Source: Diphasiastrum complanatum
Lineage: Eukaryota > Streptophyta > Lycopodiopsida > Lycopodiales > Lycopodiaceae
DNA length: 64,000 nt
Reading direction: 5' to 3'
Assembly (NCBI GenBank): GCA_029204225.1
Contig: CM055095.1
Coordinates: 60,340,540 to 60,404,539, forward strand
Both the position numbers and the translations under genes were made by a program. Positions 22,292-33,790 of this stretch are shown one piece after another. The notes under the pieces were generated by a model that searched no databases, was not told where the DNA came from, and saw nothing but the letters and a program-made list of their open reading frames with translations. The number at the start of each line of letters is the position of its first letter. Position 1 is the stretch's first letter.

Positions 22292-23743
22292 TCATATTGG
22301 AACATCCATCAAAAGTCGACGTTCATAGCAAAAGTCTACGCACAACACGGAAAAATCCCTGCTACCACCTGCACCACTCTTCAAAATATCAGGACATTCT
22401 GGTGCTTGCTTCCAAGCGTCCACACGCAACCGCAACCCATCCTCATCCGTCATGGATAGATCCAGCACCACCACTCTATGTCCAACATCGTTGCGAAAAT
22501 AGATGAAATTGCCTCCCCCCGAGCTGTATCGATCTAAGTTACCATAACTTCTAGGTGCTCTCACCACAAGGAGTAACGGATCTGGCATTACGCCAAGCCT
22601 AAGCCATCCCGGCGCTGGGTGAGGATTGAATTTCCAAACCTTGACACTCGTTGCTGTTAGGTCTTCTCGAGTTGTTCCCACCAGGATGAGATTATTGTTG
22701 CAATTCAATAACACAGCTGCTCCTGGAAAGCAGAAAACTTCTGGCATTGGATGTAGATCTGAGGAATATTGCCGAGATTTCAGATCAAATTGGTGCAAAA
22801 AAAGCTGGTATCCTACAGCTGTTTCGCGTTGCGCTAGGACAAGGCTTGTATTATAGAAGATACTGTACAAAATATCGTTGCAAATGGCGGTGCCGCCTTG
22901 CATCTCCCAGCCCGGGGGCATTCCGCAAGCAGTCCGCAGGATCGTTTTCCAGCGCATATGGGTTTGGTCATATGAATCAACAAACACATGATTAGAATTT
23001 TCTGCAATACTGGTCATGCATCTCGTTAGGATTACTTTGTATTCGCACGTTGCTGGATTAATCATCCAAATACTGACGGAGAAATTGAGTCTGAAAGTCC
23101 CCGTGAGGGTGTATCCTTCGTCGGCGGGTTGAGCTATATAACTTTGTGTAGACGGATCAAGTGTTTTGCGCTCGAACTTCGGTAGAGTTCTAAATCTTTC
23201 GGTATACCGATGAAACAGTTCCAGCTCGTACGTCGCATAATCCAGAACTTGCGAATAGATTGTTACACACACCAATCCATCTGCGGAGGCAATTTTGTGC
23301 CACATTATACAGTTCTGCTGATCCCTTGAACGCATAAGAGGAAGCGGAAATTTATACCACCTGTTGCTGATAGGATCGTAAGCCCATGGGACACCAATGT
23401 CCCCATTCGAGTAGAGCCTTTTAGCTAATATATACCAAGGACGAAGGGGCTGAAATGGGTCGTATGCCACTGGTACTAACCGTGCTGTAGTTGCAAGGAT
23501 CCGGTTTAAGCGACGGCAAGCGTAATTAGCGATGAACGTTCCTCCCTTACGAAGAGGCATATTCGAGATTACTTGCATGAACGGATCATCTGACATCTTC
23601 TTTAACAAAAATAGGTGCAGATCTCTCTCATCAATATCCTCACTATTATCATCCTGCTCATTCTGGTTCACCACTAGTCTGGGTGGCACACATCTGGGTA
23701 GACTGAACAAGTGACAATTAGGTTCCATATCGGTGTCAGCCAT
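22292..23743 (-). CDS. F-box/kelch-like protein, right-arm copy
   Basis: Intronless, 483 codons. It has the same architecture as the left-arm copy: degenerate F-box-like segment at residues 42-84, then kelch-like blocks. Differences from the left copy include H for P at 43, LFHRYTERFR for LFDPYTQRFR, FYNTS for FYKTS, and a C-terminus with DFSVLCVDFCYERRLLMDV. The seven-residue segment in it is also in the dead third copy, so it is ancestral. The frame has no stops. A role as SCF substrate receptor is inferred from family resemblance only. Confidence 0.8.
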   Translation of the reverse strand: MADTDMEPNCHLFSLPRCVPPRLVVNQNEQDDNSEDIDERDLHLFLLKKMSDDPFMQVISNMPLRKGGTFIANYACRRLNRILATTARLVPVAYDPFQPLRPWYILAKRLYSNGDIGVPWAYDPISNRWYKFPLPLMRSRDQQNCIMWHKIASADGLVCVTIYSQVLDYATYELELFHRYTERFRTLPKFERKTLDPSTQSYIAQPADEGYTLTGTFRLNFSVSIWMINPATCEYKVILTRCMTSIAENSNHVFVDSYDQTHMRWKTILRTACGMPPGWEMQGGTAICNDILYSIFYNTSLVLAQRETAVGYQLFLHQFDLKSRQYSSDLHPMPEVFCFPGAAVLLNCNNNLILVGTTREDLTATSVKVWKFNPHPAPGWLRLGVMPDPLLLVVRAPRSYGNLDRYSSGGGNFIYFRNDVGHRVVVLDLSMTDEDGLRLRVDAWKQAPECPDILKSGAGGSRDFSVLCVDFCYERRLLMDVPI

Positions 23744-23978
23744 GCGCGCTCTTTCTCTCCTTTTCTCTCTCTCTCTCTATTGCGCCCTCTCTCTCGCTCT
23801 GCCCTCTGTCTCTCTCCTGCGCGCTCCCTCTCTCTGTCTGCTCTCCCTCTCTCTGTCTCTCCTCGCGCTCTCTCTCTCTCTCTCTCTTTCTATCTCCCGC
23901 TCGCTCGCTGAATAGCTCTCTCTCTCTACCACACACACACGCACACACACACAAACAATGATTGATTCTCCTATACAT
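23736..23978 (-). other. Upstream ORF overlapping the F-box start (80 codons)
   Basis: Arg/Glu-rich, ends in the TGA of ATGGCTGA, as on the left arm. The N-terminus is longer here (MYRRINHCLCV) because an upstream ATG survives. Confidence 0.35.
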
Positions 23979-23979
23979 T

Positions 23980-25993
23980 ATAAGTAATGGCCGTTCCCTA
24001 TAGATTATAGTAACGGCCGTTTGCCTGATTTTAAGGCCCGTTTGGCCCTATATTATTTAGGGCAAAATAATATAGGGCCTGTCCTCTTTTTCTATTTTTA
24101 AATTGATATATATTTTTCTATTTTATCTTTCTCTCTCTCTCTCACTCTTTTGCATCCTCTCTCTCGCTCTTCCCTCTCTCTCTGTCCCGCACGCGCGTTC
24201 TCTCTCTCTCTCTCTCACACACACACATACAATGATTGATTCCCCTATACATTATAAGTAAAGGCCGTACCCCTATACATTATAGTAATGGATGTTCGCC
24301 TGATTTTAAGACCCTTTTAAGCCTTATATTATTTTGCATATATTATGCAAAATAATATAGGGCCCTGTCATCTTTTTCTATTTTTAGATTGATATATTGG
24401 GTGCGCGACAGCTCGTGTAGAGACTTTTGCCTGGTGCAACAGCCCGCCCGTGGAAAGAAAGAGCGAAGACTCATGAGAGAGGGTGCGACAACGCGTGGAG
24501 AGAATGCTGCTTGGGTGTTGATACGACAACACGTGGAGAGAGAGAGTGGAGAGAGAGGAGAGAGAGAGAGATACAACGGGAGAGGAGAGCGTGCGGAGGG
24601 AGGGAGAGCAGGAGAGGATAGAGAGAGGGGAGAGAGAGAGCGTGCCTAGGGAGGCAAGGCAGGGAGGTGGGAGCAGAGAGGAGAGAGGAGAGCGTGGCGG
24701 AGGGTGGAGAGAGCGGACAGACAGGTTAAAAGAGAGTCACCGCAGAGAAGATACAGCACGGAGGGGACGGATAAAAAAATCACGAGAGTCCAAAAAAATC
24801 AGACGAACTGCCATTACGTAAGGTAATGGTCCATTGGTGAGACCATTACCACAAATAATCCGGTCTCCGGACAGCTCGTGGCCTCCGCCACTTGCTGTCG
24901 GATCCCAGATTATTTATGGTAATGGCCCTCCCAATGGCCATTACCTACTACGTAATTGACTTTCGTTGGATTTTGATCACAATTTCTCTCTCTATCTCTC
25001 TCTCTCACACACACACACATACAATGATTGATTCCCCTATACATTATAAGTAACGGCCGTACCCCTATATATTATAGTAATGGCCGTTCGCCTGATTTTA
25101 AGACCCTTTTGAGCCTTATATTATTTTGCACAGTATAGGACAAAATAATATAGGGCCCTGTCATCTTTTTCTTTTTTTAGATTGATATACTCCCTGGGTG
25201 CGCGACAGCTCGTGTAGAGACTTCTGCCTGGTGCAACAGCCCGCCCGTGGAGAGAAAGAGCGAAGACTCAGGAGAGAGGGTGCGACAGCGCATGGAGAGA
25301 ATGCTGCCTAGGTGTTGAGTGAGACAGCACGTGGAGAGAGAGAGTGGAGAGAGAGTAGAGAGTGAGAGAGAGATACAACGCAGAGTAGATTGAGAGTGCG
25401 ACGGCCCTTAGAGAGAAAGGAGAGAGAGGAGAGAAGGGAGAGGAGAGCATGCGGAGGGACGGAGAGCGGGGAGAGGTTATAGAGAGGGGAGAGAGAGAGC
25501 GCGAAGATTAGAGAGAGCTTGCCTAGGGAGGCAAGGCAGGGAGGTGGGGGCAGAGAGGATTGAGGGAGGATAGAGGAGAGAGTGGAAGGAGGGAGGAGAA
25601 AGGAGAGCGTGGCTGAGGGAGGAGAGAGCGGAGAGAGAGGTTAAGAGAGAGTCACCGCAGAGAGGATAGAGCATGGAGGGGATGGAGAGAAAAATCACGA
25701 GAGTCCAAAAAAATCAGGCGAACTGCCATTACGTAAGGTAATGGTCCATTCGTCGTGGCCGCGGACAGCTCCTGGCCTCCGCCACTTGCTGTTGGGTCCC
25801 GGATTATTTATGGTAATGGCCCTACCAATGGCCATTGCCTACTACGTAATTGACTTTCGCTGGATTTTAATCACTTTTTGGATCGCATATTATTTTGCAT
25901 AATATAGAGCCCAATTTTTTTCCCAATTTTGGGTCGTGAGCATGTGAGAGAGAGAACCAAAGCTTTGCTGCACGCGGCGCGCGTGGGTGTGAG

Positions 25994-26077
<84 letters not shown>

Positions 26078-26215
26078 CTCTGCCACTCGCTGCCCGAGTC
26101 CCAGATTATTTATGGTACTGGCCCTCCCAATGGCCATTACCTACTACGTAATTCACGTTCATTCGATTTTAACCCGTTTTTGGGCCCTATATTATTTTCC
26201 ATAATATAGGGCTCC
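23980..26215. repeat. Short palindromic motif family and purine-rich blocks (right arm)
   Basis: Mirror of 11780-14015. The CCCTATATTATTTTGC palindrome recurs near 24045, 24350, 25120, 25890 and 26185, with purine-rich tracts about 24420-24775 and 25200-25700. No gene. Confidence 0.7.
25997..26073. repeat. (GA)n microsatellite
   Basis: Uninterrupted GA run. The left-arm site (about 11930-11970) has only short CT runs, so it expanded or contracted after arm duplication. Confidence 0.95.
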
Positions 26216-26283
26216 AAAGTGAACTTTTTCTGTTTTTAATTAAAATCTCTGCCTAGGTGTGCACCAGATACAGCGAGCATGTG

Positions 26284-26314
<31 letters not shown>

Positions 26315-26319
26315 AGGCC

Positions 26320-27168
26320 GATGCGGAGACGATAATGTTTTTGTTGCTCTGCAAATTAAGTTATAGAATGGATCATGCAATTACAATTTAGTGAAAGAGT
26401 ATGATAGTGTGAAAAATAGTTACTTGATTGTGTATGATGATGGCGATGAAGAATGGTTGGACATTCGAACAGAACGCTACAGGCTTCAGATGAGGCCTAG
26501 AGAAATGCTAGGTAGACTGCAAGCATCTAGTAGCACAAGAAAAGCCTATGTGGCTAGGGCATAATGTGGTGACGGACAAATAAGAAAAGAGGAAGATGAG
26601 TGAACTTAGAATAGAAGCAGAGAAAGATTGTGTAGAAACAGATGATGGTCAACTCTTGATCATTGGAATGTTTTTGAAGGATTGAAATATGGGGCAGGCT
26701 TTTGATCATGCGAATGATGTAGCCTTTCAGGCCTCTCAGCTTCTGAATGATCAGAAGGGTTGCAGTGGATCCTTTCTTGACTGCCCCTGTGAGTGGAATC
26801 TTGATAGGAATGGAAATCGTAGCTATGGCTTTTAAAATTCTTGCAAGGTAACTAGTGTTTATGCAAGAAAAAGACATTCTATCAGGAATGATAAACTCCA
26901 TGCCTTAACATGTCTTTTGGGAAACAAAACAATGATCTGCCAGCTTTTGAAAATTAGGCAGTTAGTCTGGCTACAACATCTACCAGTTTGCTAACTCAAA
27001 GTGAATGCTCCATCCAGGACTTGGAAGCTGGAGATGGTTTGACCAGAAATGAGCATGGACGCTATTTCTTCAAACATTGTCTACAACGAAATTCCAGCTA
27101 TGTTGAAGCACCTATTACGTGATTCCTCTGCAAGATCTTCCCGATCCATCATCCCTTCTGTTAGCCAC

Positions 27169-27170
<2 letters not shown>
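26320..27170 (+). pseudogene. Captured-gene fragment, right arm (Tudor-like segment)
   Basis: Plus-strand frame with NGSCNYNLVKEYDSVKNSY, LIVYDDGDEEWLDIRTERY and RLQMRPREMLGRLQ to a stop in CATAA near 26564. A later open stretch holds TSTSLLTQSECSIQD-type and DAISSNIVYN blocks. Codon structure is kept across copies, which suggests derivation from a real gene. An in-frame TAG (about 26361) and later frameshifts break it. Confidence 0.45.

Positions 27171-27228
<58 letters not shown>
27171..27228. repeat. (AG)n microsatellite
   Basis: Array after GTTAGCCACAT. The same junction occurs at 40855 with only a short array. Confidence 0.95.
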
Positions 27229-27231
<3 letters not shown>

Positions 27232-27829
27232 GCTCTTTGTTGCACACATGAGAGATAGAGAGAGACAATGAGATGTTCACTGGAGAGAGAAAGAGAGAGA
27301 GAGAGAGAGTGTGTGTGTGTGTGTGTTTTTGCTATGAATTGCACGCACAAGACATTGTTGTTTGGCAACAATATTGCTCTAACAAAGGATACGAAGATGA
27401 TGTTATCCCAAGAGTTCGAGATGATAGATCTTAGAGAAGCACACAAGTGGACCCAAAATGGTAGCACTTAGCACTCTTGCATTAAGGATAGAAATTACAT
27501 AGAGTTTCTTTTCCACACTTACTTATGGGACAAGGCATTTCAAGTCTCAATATAGGATGCAAGTTCTTGTATTGGAATCTTGACATTGACTTTTGCATGC
27601 TTTTTTAAGTCTAAGTTTAAACCTTGAGACTTGCAAAAAATGGTTCCTTGCCGCCTAGTGACTAATGGCACCACAAGTTGGACTTATGCAAGCAAGGTGC
27701 CATACTTGGGGCCTAACGCAACTTGTCTACTGACAGCTCTTCAAGATGGGCTTATACTCACAAGATGCCATGCTTGGGCCAATAATTATGTAACATCATT
27801 ACGTCCATAGGCTACTTCCCTATTCAAAT

Positions 27830-28140
27830 CTCAATCGGAGCCCATCGCTACCATCTCAACCGGAGCCGAAGTGCTCGTTCAAATCTCAACCGGAGCCAAA
27901 GCGCTCTTTCAAACCTCAACCGGAGCTGAAGCACTCTTTCAAAACTCAATCGGAGCGAAACGATCTTTCGAATCTCAACCGAAACCCATTGCTCAAATCT
28001 CGACCGAGGAGATTCTGGGTCCAATCTCGACCGACGAGATTTTATCAAATCTCAATCGAAGAGTTTTGGGTCCAATCTTGACCGGAGGGTCTAGGTCCAA
28101 TCTCGACCGAAGGGATTCCTCACAATCTCAACCAAACCAG
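27830..28140. repeat. Tandem ~30-bp repeat, TCTCAACCGGAGC type (right arm)
   Basis: About ten imperfect units, each TTTCAAACCTCAACCGGAGC or CCAATCTCGACCGA-like. Partner of 9900-10180. Confidence 0.75.
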
Positions 28141-28289
28141 ATCCACGCTAGACCACAAAACTTTCCAACGACGATAAGAACTGACGAGCACGACATGCAT
28201 CAGATCCACAGCTTGAATCGACAATCTATCTGACAATCCACACGAACCACAAGTTGCACCACTGTAAACAAAAGCAAGTACACGAGCCT

Positions 28290-28905
28290 GCATCTGCATT
28301 GGGCTGTAACAACCGCATTACAATCGTAGGGTCGACTCTTGCACCATAGCGACCTCAAACACATCATATTCAACTGCCACTCCCGTGAACAATCCCACCC
28401 ACACTCAACAACAATTAGCTTTGTTTTCAACCCCATACATCCGTAACAACCGCATTATAGTCGTAGGGTCGACTCTTGCACCGTAGCGACCGCAAACACA
28501 CCGTATTCAATTGCCACTCCCGTGAACCGTCCCACCCACATCAACTGCAACCAGCTCTCAATTCAACCGAATCCACTTTTCAACCATCACACAAGCATCA
28601 CCACTGCAACAGGTCACATTCCCACTGCATTCGACCGTAAACACCCGCACACCACCTGCCTACACCCTTGAACCGTGGAGACCACAACAGATCACAACAC
28701 ACTGCACTAAACCGCAATCAACCACAACGTCCGCATTCCATGACACACCATCTCTATTTGCCTTTGAACCACACAGACAACATTCCACTACAAACCGATC
28801 GCACCTCAACTGCATTCGTAGCGCCCACATTCAACCACCAACAACCGCATTCCAACTGCACAACCGTAACCCGTAGCGACCGTATTCCACCGTAACAACC
28901 GCATT
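28290..28905. repeat. Degenerate ACCGCATT-type repeat region (right arm)
   Basis: Contains a direct duplication: 28300-28420 and 28440-28550 share CGTAGGGTCGACTCTTGCAC and CCACTCCCGTGAAC. Many ACCGCATTC variants follow. Confidence 0.7.
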
Positions 28906-28949
28906 CTGAACAACGAATCCCACGAGTTAAGTTACCAAAGAGTCCAAGA

Positions 28950-30340
28950 GGCCTAATTCCACATTCCTAAGGTACTCTAGAGTTGTTCTGGATCGTCACT
29001 TGATAGACAGTCCTTTTGTCAAGCTCAGTAACATCAAAATGACAAAAGATGAGAAAGTATGTGACTACATTGAATGATTTAAAAGATTAAAAAGTCAGGT
29101 ACAAGAGCAACCCACTGAGTCTATGCTCATAATTTGGTTCCTTGTTGGACTCCCACGATGGATACGACGTGAACTTTGTTTCAATGATGAATACACATCA
29201 TTGAAACAAGCCATGTCTGATGCCATTCGGGAGGAAGACGAGGGTTCAGATGTAGATGCGCCACGTGAATGGCGAGCACATCGCGCTGTCCAAGAAACTC
29301 GATCAAATGATGAAACACGAGAACAGTTGTGGAAAACACAGATGGAGTTGCTTAACCAGCAACACCAACAACAGATGGAGAAACTCACGAAAGAGTTTCA
29401 AAACACTCTTAAGTCTATCAAGAGTTTGATGCCAGGTCAGCTACCCACTGGCCAAATCCACCATAGATGAGAGAACACATGGTGCCCTCATTGTCGAGGT
29501 GCACACACTGCAACGAGTGCCCTTCATACCAACTGGTCCCAGATACTTCATTGATCAAATGTGACATCTGTGACTTTATGGGGCATACATCTTTATTGCC
29601 ATTATAACCTGAGGAATCAGCCTCACAACCAATCAGGGGGACATTATCAACCTCCTCGACAACCGTTTGTTTCACAAAACCAACACATGCATACCAACCA
29701 TGAAACAACCAAGTCCACATACAAGAGTTGCCCAGACAACCTAGACATTAACCTCAACCACAGGTGGCGCTCTTAGGACCACCTCCAAGAGGACAACCTG
29801 ATCTAGAAGCACAAAAACATAGGCACTCTCGAGAGTCTGCACAAACACATATGGTAGAAAACTCCTACATCACTCATATCATCACAATACAACACTTCCA
29901 TCACCTAGTTCTCACCAATATCAAACCGACAACTCATGCTCGTGCGCACGAGATGAGTATTCCACACCACCAGAAAATCCAGCACAGCTAGCCATCCAAG
30001 ATGGTTACGCTATCGCCACAGGACCAATGAGTGACCGCTGCTTTATTTGTGGTAAAACAGGACACTTCATGGTTGACTGTAAAGTTAAAAACCAATACCT
30101 TGTGGAATGTCCAGACTATGTTCGCAAACATAGTTTCAAGGATTGTCCAAAACAACCTAACACGATTCTTCCAGCACGTCATATATCATCCGAACCTATT
30201 TGAGTTCTAACTAGAGCACAACGCCAACAACAAGAACAATAGCAAACCAATGCTAAATCAGCAGACCCACAGGGAAGCCACCTGACAGCTTCCACATTAC
30301 CAAAGGATTACCCAGACCCAAAAGTGGAACAAAGGCAATA
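28950..30340 (+). pseudogene. Ty3/gypsy-like gag with zinc knuckle (right arm and beyond)
   Basis: LDRHLIDSPFVKLSNIK, then a TGA at 29075 in DYIE-stop-FKRL, FLVGLPRWIRRELC, an acidic/Gln-rich stretch, and a stop at 29467. A later frame carries the complete CCHC knuckle CFICGKTGHFMVDC (about 30037-30078) and NTILPARH. This order (capsid, then knuckle) is a gag. It is followed without protease by a copia RT, so the two families were fused by deletion or insertion near 30470. At least four stops make it non-functional. Confidence 0.65.
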
Positions 30341-30474
30341 CAATGAATTTTGAGATGAGTTTTTGCGAGAGGAAGAACATACAGAAAGTCTGTTATCAGC
30401 TCAACTCCCTGAAAAGGAGCAATCCCTACAGGGACTTCAAGTATTTTCTAACCTCCTGCAAGCTCAACTCACCA

Positions 30475-31505
30475 TGTCATTCCATAGCGCGAAAGACTGT
30501 CAAATGTAAGTGGATCTACAAGTACAAATACGGACCAAATCGCAATGTATCAAGATACAAAGCTACGCTAGTTGCAAGAGGCTTCTCACATAAGTATAGG
30601 ATTGACTATACCGACACCTTTTCTCCTATTGTGAAGCACACATCTCTATGCATATTGTTTGCATATGCGGTTGCCTATGATCTGAAGATCCACATTGTAG
30701 ATGAAAAGACAACATTCTAAAATGGAGAGCTAAAAGAAGAGGTCCATATGGACTAGCCACCAGGTTTTACCTGCAAGTCATTCACGGAGTACGCCTACAA
30801 AATGCACAGAAGCATCTATGGACTAAAATAGTCTACCAAGTCGTGGTACAAGAAGAAGGATCACGCTCTCAGATCCTTAGGCTTCCAGCCTTTTGTAAAG
30901 ACCACTATGGAAAACCCCTAAGATGAGGATAGGAAAACATAAAAGAGACAGTGGAGCAAAACCACCCAAGCAATCCTAGATCCCTCCTGGAGAATCCTCC
31001 TGGATCTAGCCCCCAAGCCATGCCATGTGATAGCAAGAGGAGAAGAGCTCAATAGGTAACCTAGACCAAAGTCATAGACGGGAAAATCACTACCTCAATA
31101 TATAGAGAGTAGGATCATGTGCATGAACCCATGCAATCCCCATGTAGGTCAACTATAAATAGATTACAGCTCTTCATGCATACCTCCTGCCTATATCAGT
31201 CACACGTACATGCACTACTCCATATGTCTCAATTAGAGTGTGGGTCCTCTCAAGGTCATTAGTCACCAACAGGTCTCAATGTGGAATAAAATCTAGGCGT
31301 GACCAATAATCTCAAACACTGGAGGGCCGGTCTACCATATTAGGACTGTTTTATGTCCCTAGTAGAATTTGGTTGTTAACACCTTTAATAGCTGATTACA
31401 ATGTTTACGTAAAAGTCATAAATGAAGAGATCATCATCATCGGTGTCTATGTAGATGACACCCTAATTTTGTCAAGGAGCGACGACTTGATTGCACAAGT
31501 TGACA
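30475..31505 (+). pseudogene. Ty1/copia reverse transcriptase fragment split by a solo LTR
   Basis: VKCKWIYKYKYGPNRNVSRY and LVARGFSHKYRIDYTDTFSP are the RT start; MHRSIYGLK then WYKKKDHALRSLGFQP continue to 30893. After the LTR the frame resumes with IADYNVYVKVINEE and the catalytic YVDDTLILSRSDDLI. An in-frame TAA near 30718 and other stops break it. Removing the LTR and one CCTTT restores the joint Gly-Phe-Gln-Pro-Leu. It ends near 31505, where R2 sequence begins. Confidence 0.8.
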
Positions 31506-32248
31506 GATCCCCTACTACAGAGGATCTGCTGGTTTACTCTTTGCTTCTTCAGAACTGTTTCTGCCTGTTAGTAGACTTCATGGCATTCATTAGATGTGTT
31601 CTTGATATTGCAATGCCCAAGCCAGGCAGAATGGACGGATTGACGTTGTAGTAATGTTGTCCTGCCTGTCAGAGGACAACTCGAGATCGTTCTCTCTTGC
31701 AAACACTCACATTCAAACAGAGATGCAAGCCATGAACATTCATTTACAGATCAGCATGTACTACCCACTCTAAAAAAGAAATGACTCAAATCCTACACTT
31801 TACTAAAACTGAGCTACACTTGCATTAATGCACAAAGCTGAAACAAGAACTAATCTACAGCATTTTAGAAGTCCAAGAATCAAGAAACCAACCAGTCTTT
31901 TGATTTTTGGACATCCCAAGAACATCAAGAACTAGAATGTTGGAGGACATGCAACATTTATACCACATTTCTAGCCTATTTAGTCTACTTGAATGCTGAT
32001 TCCTACATTTATCCACAAACAAGAAAAGAAGACTAATCCACTCTAGGAAAGCATCAAATGTAATCCACTCTAAAATCCACAACCACACTCAAAGGGGGGA
32101 AGGGCAAGATCATGAATGCATCACTCAAGAAACAAGCATGATCAAGGAGCTCAATGGATGCACCAAACTCGTGAAGGCTCTTCTCATTTCAACATGGAGT
32201 AGATACAATACACAAAAACTCCTCTCACAAAGAGGGAGTCTCTTAAAT
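30797..32248. repeat. Segmental duplication, copy 1
   Basis: Nearly identical to 34044-35527, including the solo LTR, its CCTTT duplication, the YVDD segment and R2. Confidence 0.85.
30894..31381 (-). repeat. Solo LTR (488 bp) in copia RT, target-site duplication CCTTT
   Basis: Begins TGTAAAGACC, ends GGTTGTTAACA, with CCTTT on both sides (30889-30893 and 31382-31386). The 53742-54230 LTR with its polypurine tract sets the minus orientation. CTATAAATAGATTACAGC inside may be a promoter region, but on the strand opposite to that orientation. Confidence 0.9.
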
Positions 32249-32621
32249 AAGCAATAGAGCTTCTTAGGTGGCATCCTAGTGGAATTTCCACATTTCACAA
32301 ATTACAAGTGGAATAATGCTTTCCACTAGAGGTCACCATCAAAAGGTAGCTCACTCTACTTTATTTAAGGGAGGTCTGCTTGCATTTATTACATTTGCCT
32401 AGAAATACTAGTTCCTACATGGTCATTCCATCTTTCGGGATTCACCATGAGGCTTACACAGTTCTTGCTTGTCATTCCTAACTAGCATTTCTCGGCTCTC
32501 ATACTCGGCTCTCAGTCTTCGTTAGTCTCGTCTTCTCAGAGACCTCCTCGGTCTAAGGTGAGAGGTGCTCCTGAGTTGCTATGTCCGAGTATCTTTGGGG
32601 ATTCGTCAGAATCAGCCAACA
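31530..32621 (-). repeat. R2 LTR-like repeat (1.1 kb)
   Basis: Reverse complement of 38563-39660. Minus-strand start TGTTGGCTGATTC at 32621. It includes a TTTAAGAGACTCCC-type segment and AGTGGATTAGATTT. It begins with TG, but the other end is not fixed, so LTR status is inferred. Confidence 0.55.
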
Positions 32622-32639
32622 TCATCCCACCCCTAATGT

Positions 32640-33790
32640 GTTGCAGGACCCATTGCAACTCATATTGGACGATGTCGCTCCGCTTTCACATTGGCATCTT
32701 TGAACGGTACTTGGAAAAGCGTAGATGCTCATTTACTTACATAAAACCAAATGCTTATTGTTGCCATTCTCTATCACAAAAATTGTTTTTCAAAAATTGC
32801 CGCAAGTGGATCAAGATGTCTTATTGCTATAGGTGGTTGACATTCTCAAAATTGGAGAGCTCCCAACAACTTCACAATTTGCATGCTCGAATGCTTTCCT
32901 CGTGTCTCTTTCTTTCGTTGCATCTGCCGTGGATGATTTCACTTCTAGTTTCTTGCAGATTCTAACTTCTAGGAGGGGCGTTTCCGCAATTATTTTCTCA
33001 GTTGAAGTTCCAGTCTTGTCGAAGCTCTTTCCTGATAGGTAGCACAAATCTTGGTTATCAGTCTTCAAGGGAATGGGCTCATTCACACATTGGTGGTAGA
33101 AACAATTTGGATGAATGGTTGATGACAGCAAGGAAACATGATGAAGGCCTGGTGGAAGGGTAAAGGAACTGATACTTCTACAGTTGCAGCCTTGGACCCT
33201 TGCAATGCCGAGCTTCGACCACCACTTGTTGGGTGAGGAGCTCGCTTTATTTTGCAGGTTCATGGTTGTCTTCATCTTTCTTTTTCTGCAGCTCTTTCTT
33301 TTGATCCATTACTTTTGGATCTCTTTGGGCTTCATAGGAGCGGATTCAACTATCATTGCTCTAGAGAGTTTCTTTTGATCAAGATTGACCCAACCCATCT
33401 GTTGCTTAAGTTTTGTCCTTTCCTCCTCATCTTCGTTGCTTAATTTCTTTATGTCTTCTAGCTGCTTCGCCTGCTTCTTAGATCTTCGTTTGGCTGATCA
33501 ACCATTGTAGGTGGTATTTGGTCTCCGCAGGACATTTGCAATGATCTATCAGCTGCTTCGGTAAGACTATAAAAAACTGGGGATTTCTCAGAAGAACAAT
33601 GAAATGATGATAAACAAACAGATGAAAGCTAGGGTGGAGGTGGTGTCATTGGTGGATGGTGTGAACGATAGGCATGATAATGGGCGCAAAAGTATGGCAA
33701 GAGATCGGTTGAAGGACACTAATTTCCCAATGCTTGTGCTTCCCTTTCTGAAGGATCCTCGCCATGACTGGGGTACTTATTCTGATTGAG
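32640..33790 (+). other. Unrecognised host-like coding debris
   Basis: Lies between the duplicated blocks and has no relative elsewhere in the window. Plus-strand open pieces: VVDILKIGELPTTSQFACSN to LSKLFPDR (32833-33042, after a possible CTATAG acceptor), CRFMVVFIFLFLQLFLLIHY (33184-33378), and MKARVEVVSLVDGVNDRHDN with LKDTNFPMLVLPFLKDPRHD (33604-33789). They look like exon pieces, but I recognise no family and cannot define splice sites. A long minus frame (32811-33275) is an alternative. Confidence 0.3.

Larger units (their letters stand above)
21645..29772 (-). repeat. Right arm of the large inverted repeat
   Basis: Inverted partner of 8411-16281. It is about 250 bp longer because of indels, chiefly in GA arrays and CT-rich blocks. 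The gag reading frame continues past its outer end to about 30340, so the right side preserves the ancestral junction and the left was cut at 8411. 27420-27830 matches 10200-10620 and holds no gene. Confidence 0.9.

Noticed and set aside
28668-28895. His/Asn/Thr-rich ORF and its mirror at 9289-9516
   Set aside because: Falls in degenerate ACCGCATT repeats. The frame is not kept between arms in a coding-like way.
8411-29772. Prokaryotic-type defence island or CRISPR
   Set aside because: No cas, restriction or toxin genes and no regular spacer array. The repeats are inverted long arms and microsatellites.
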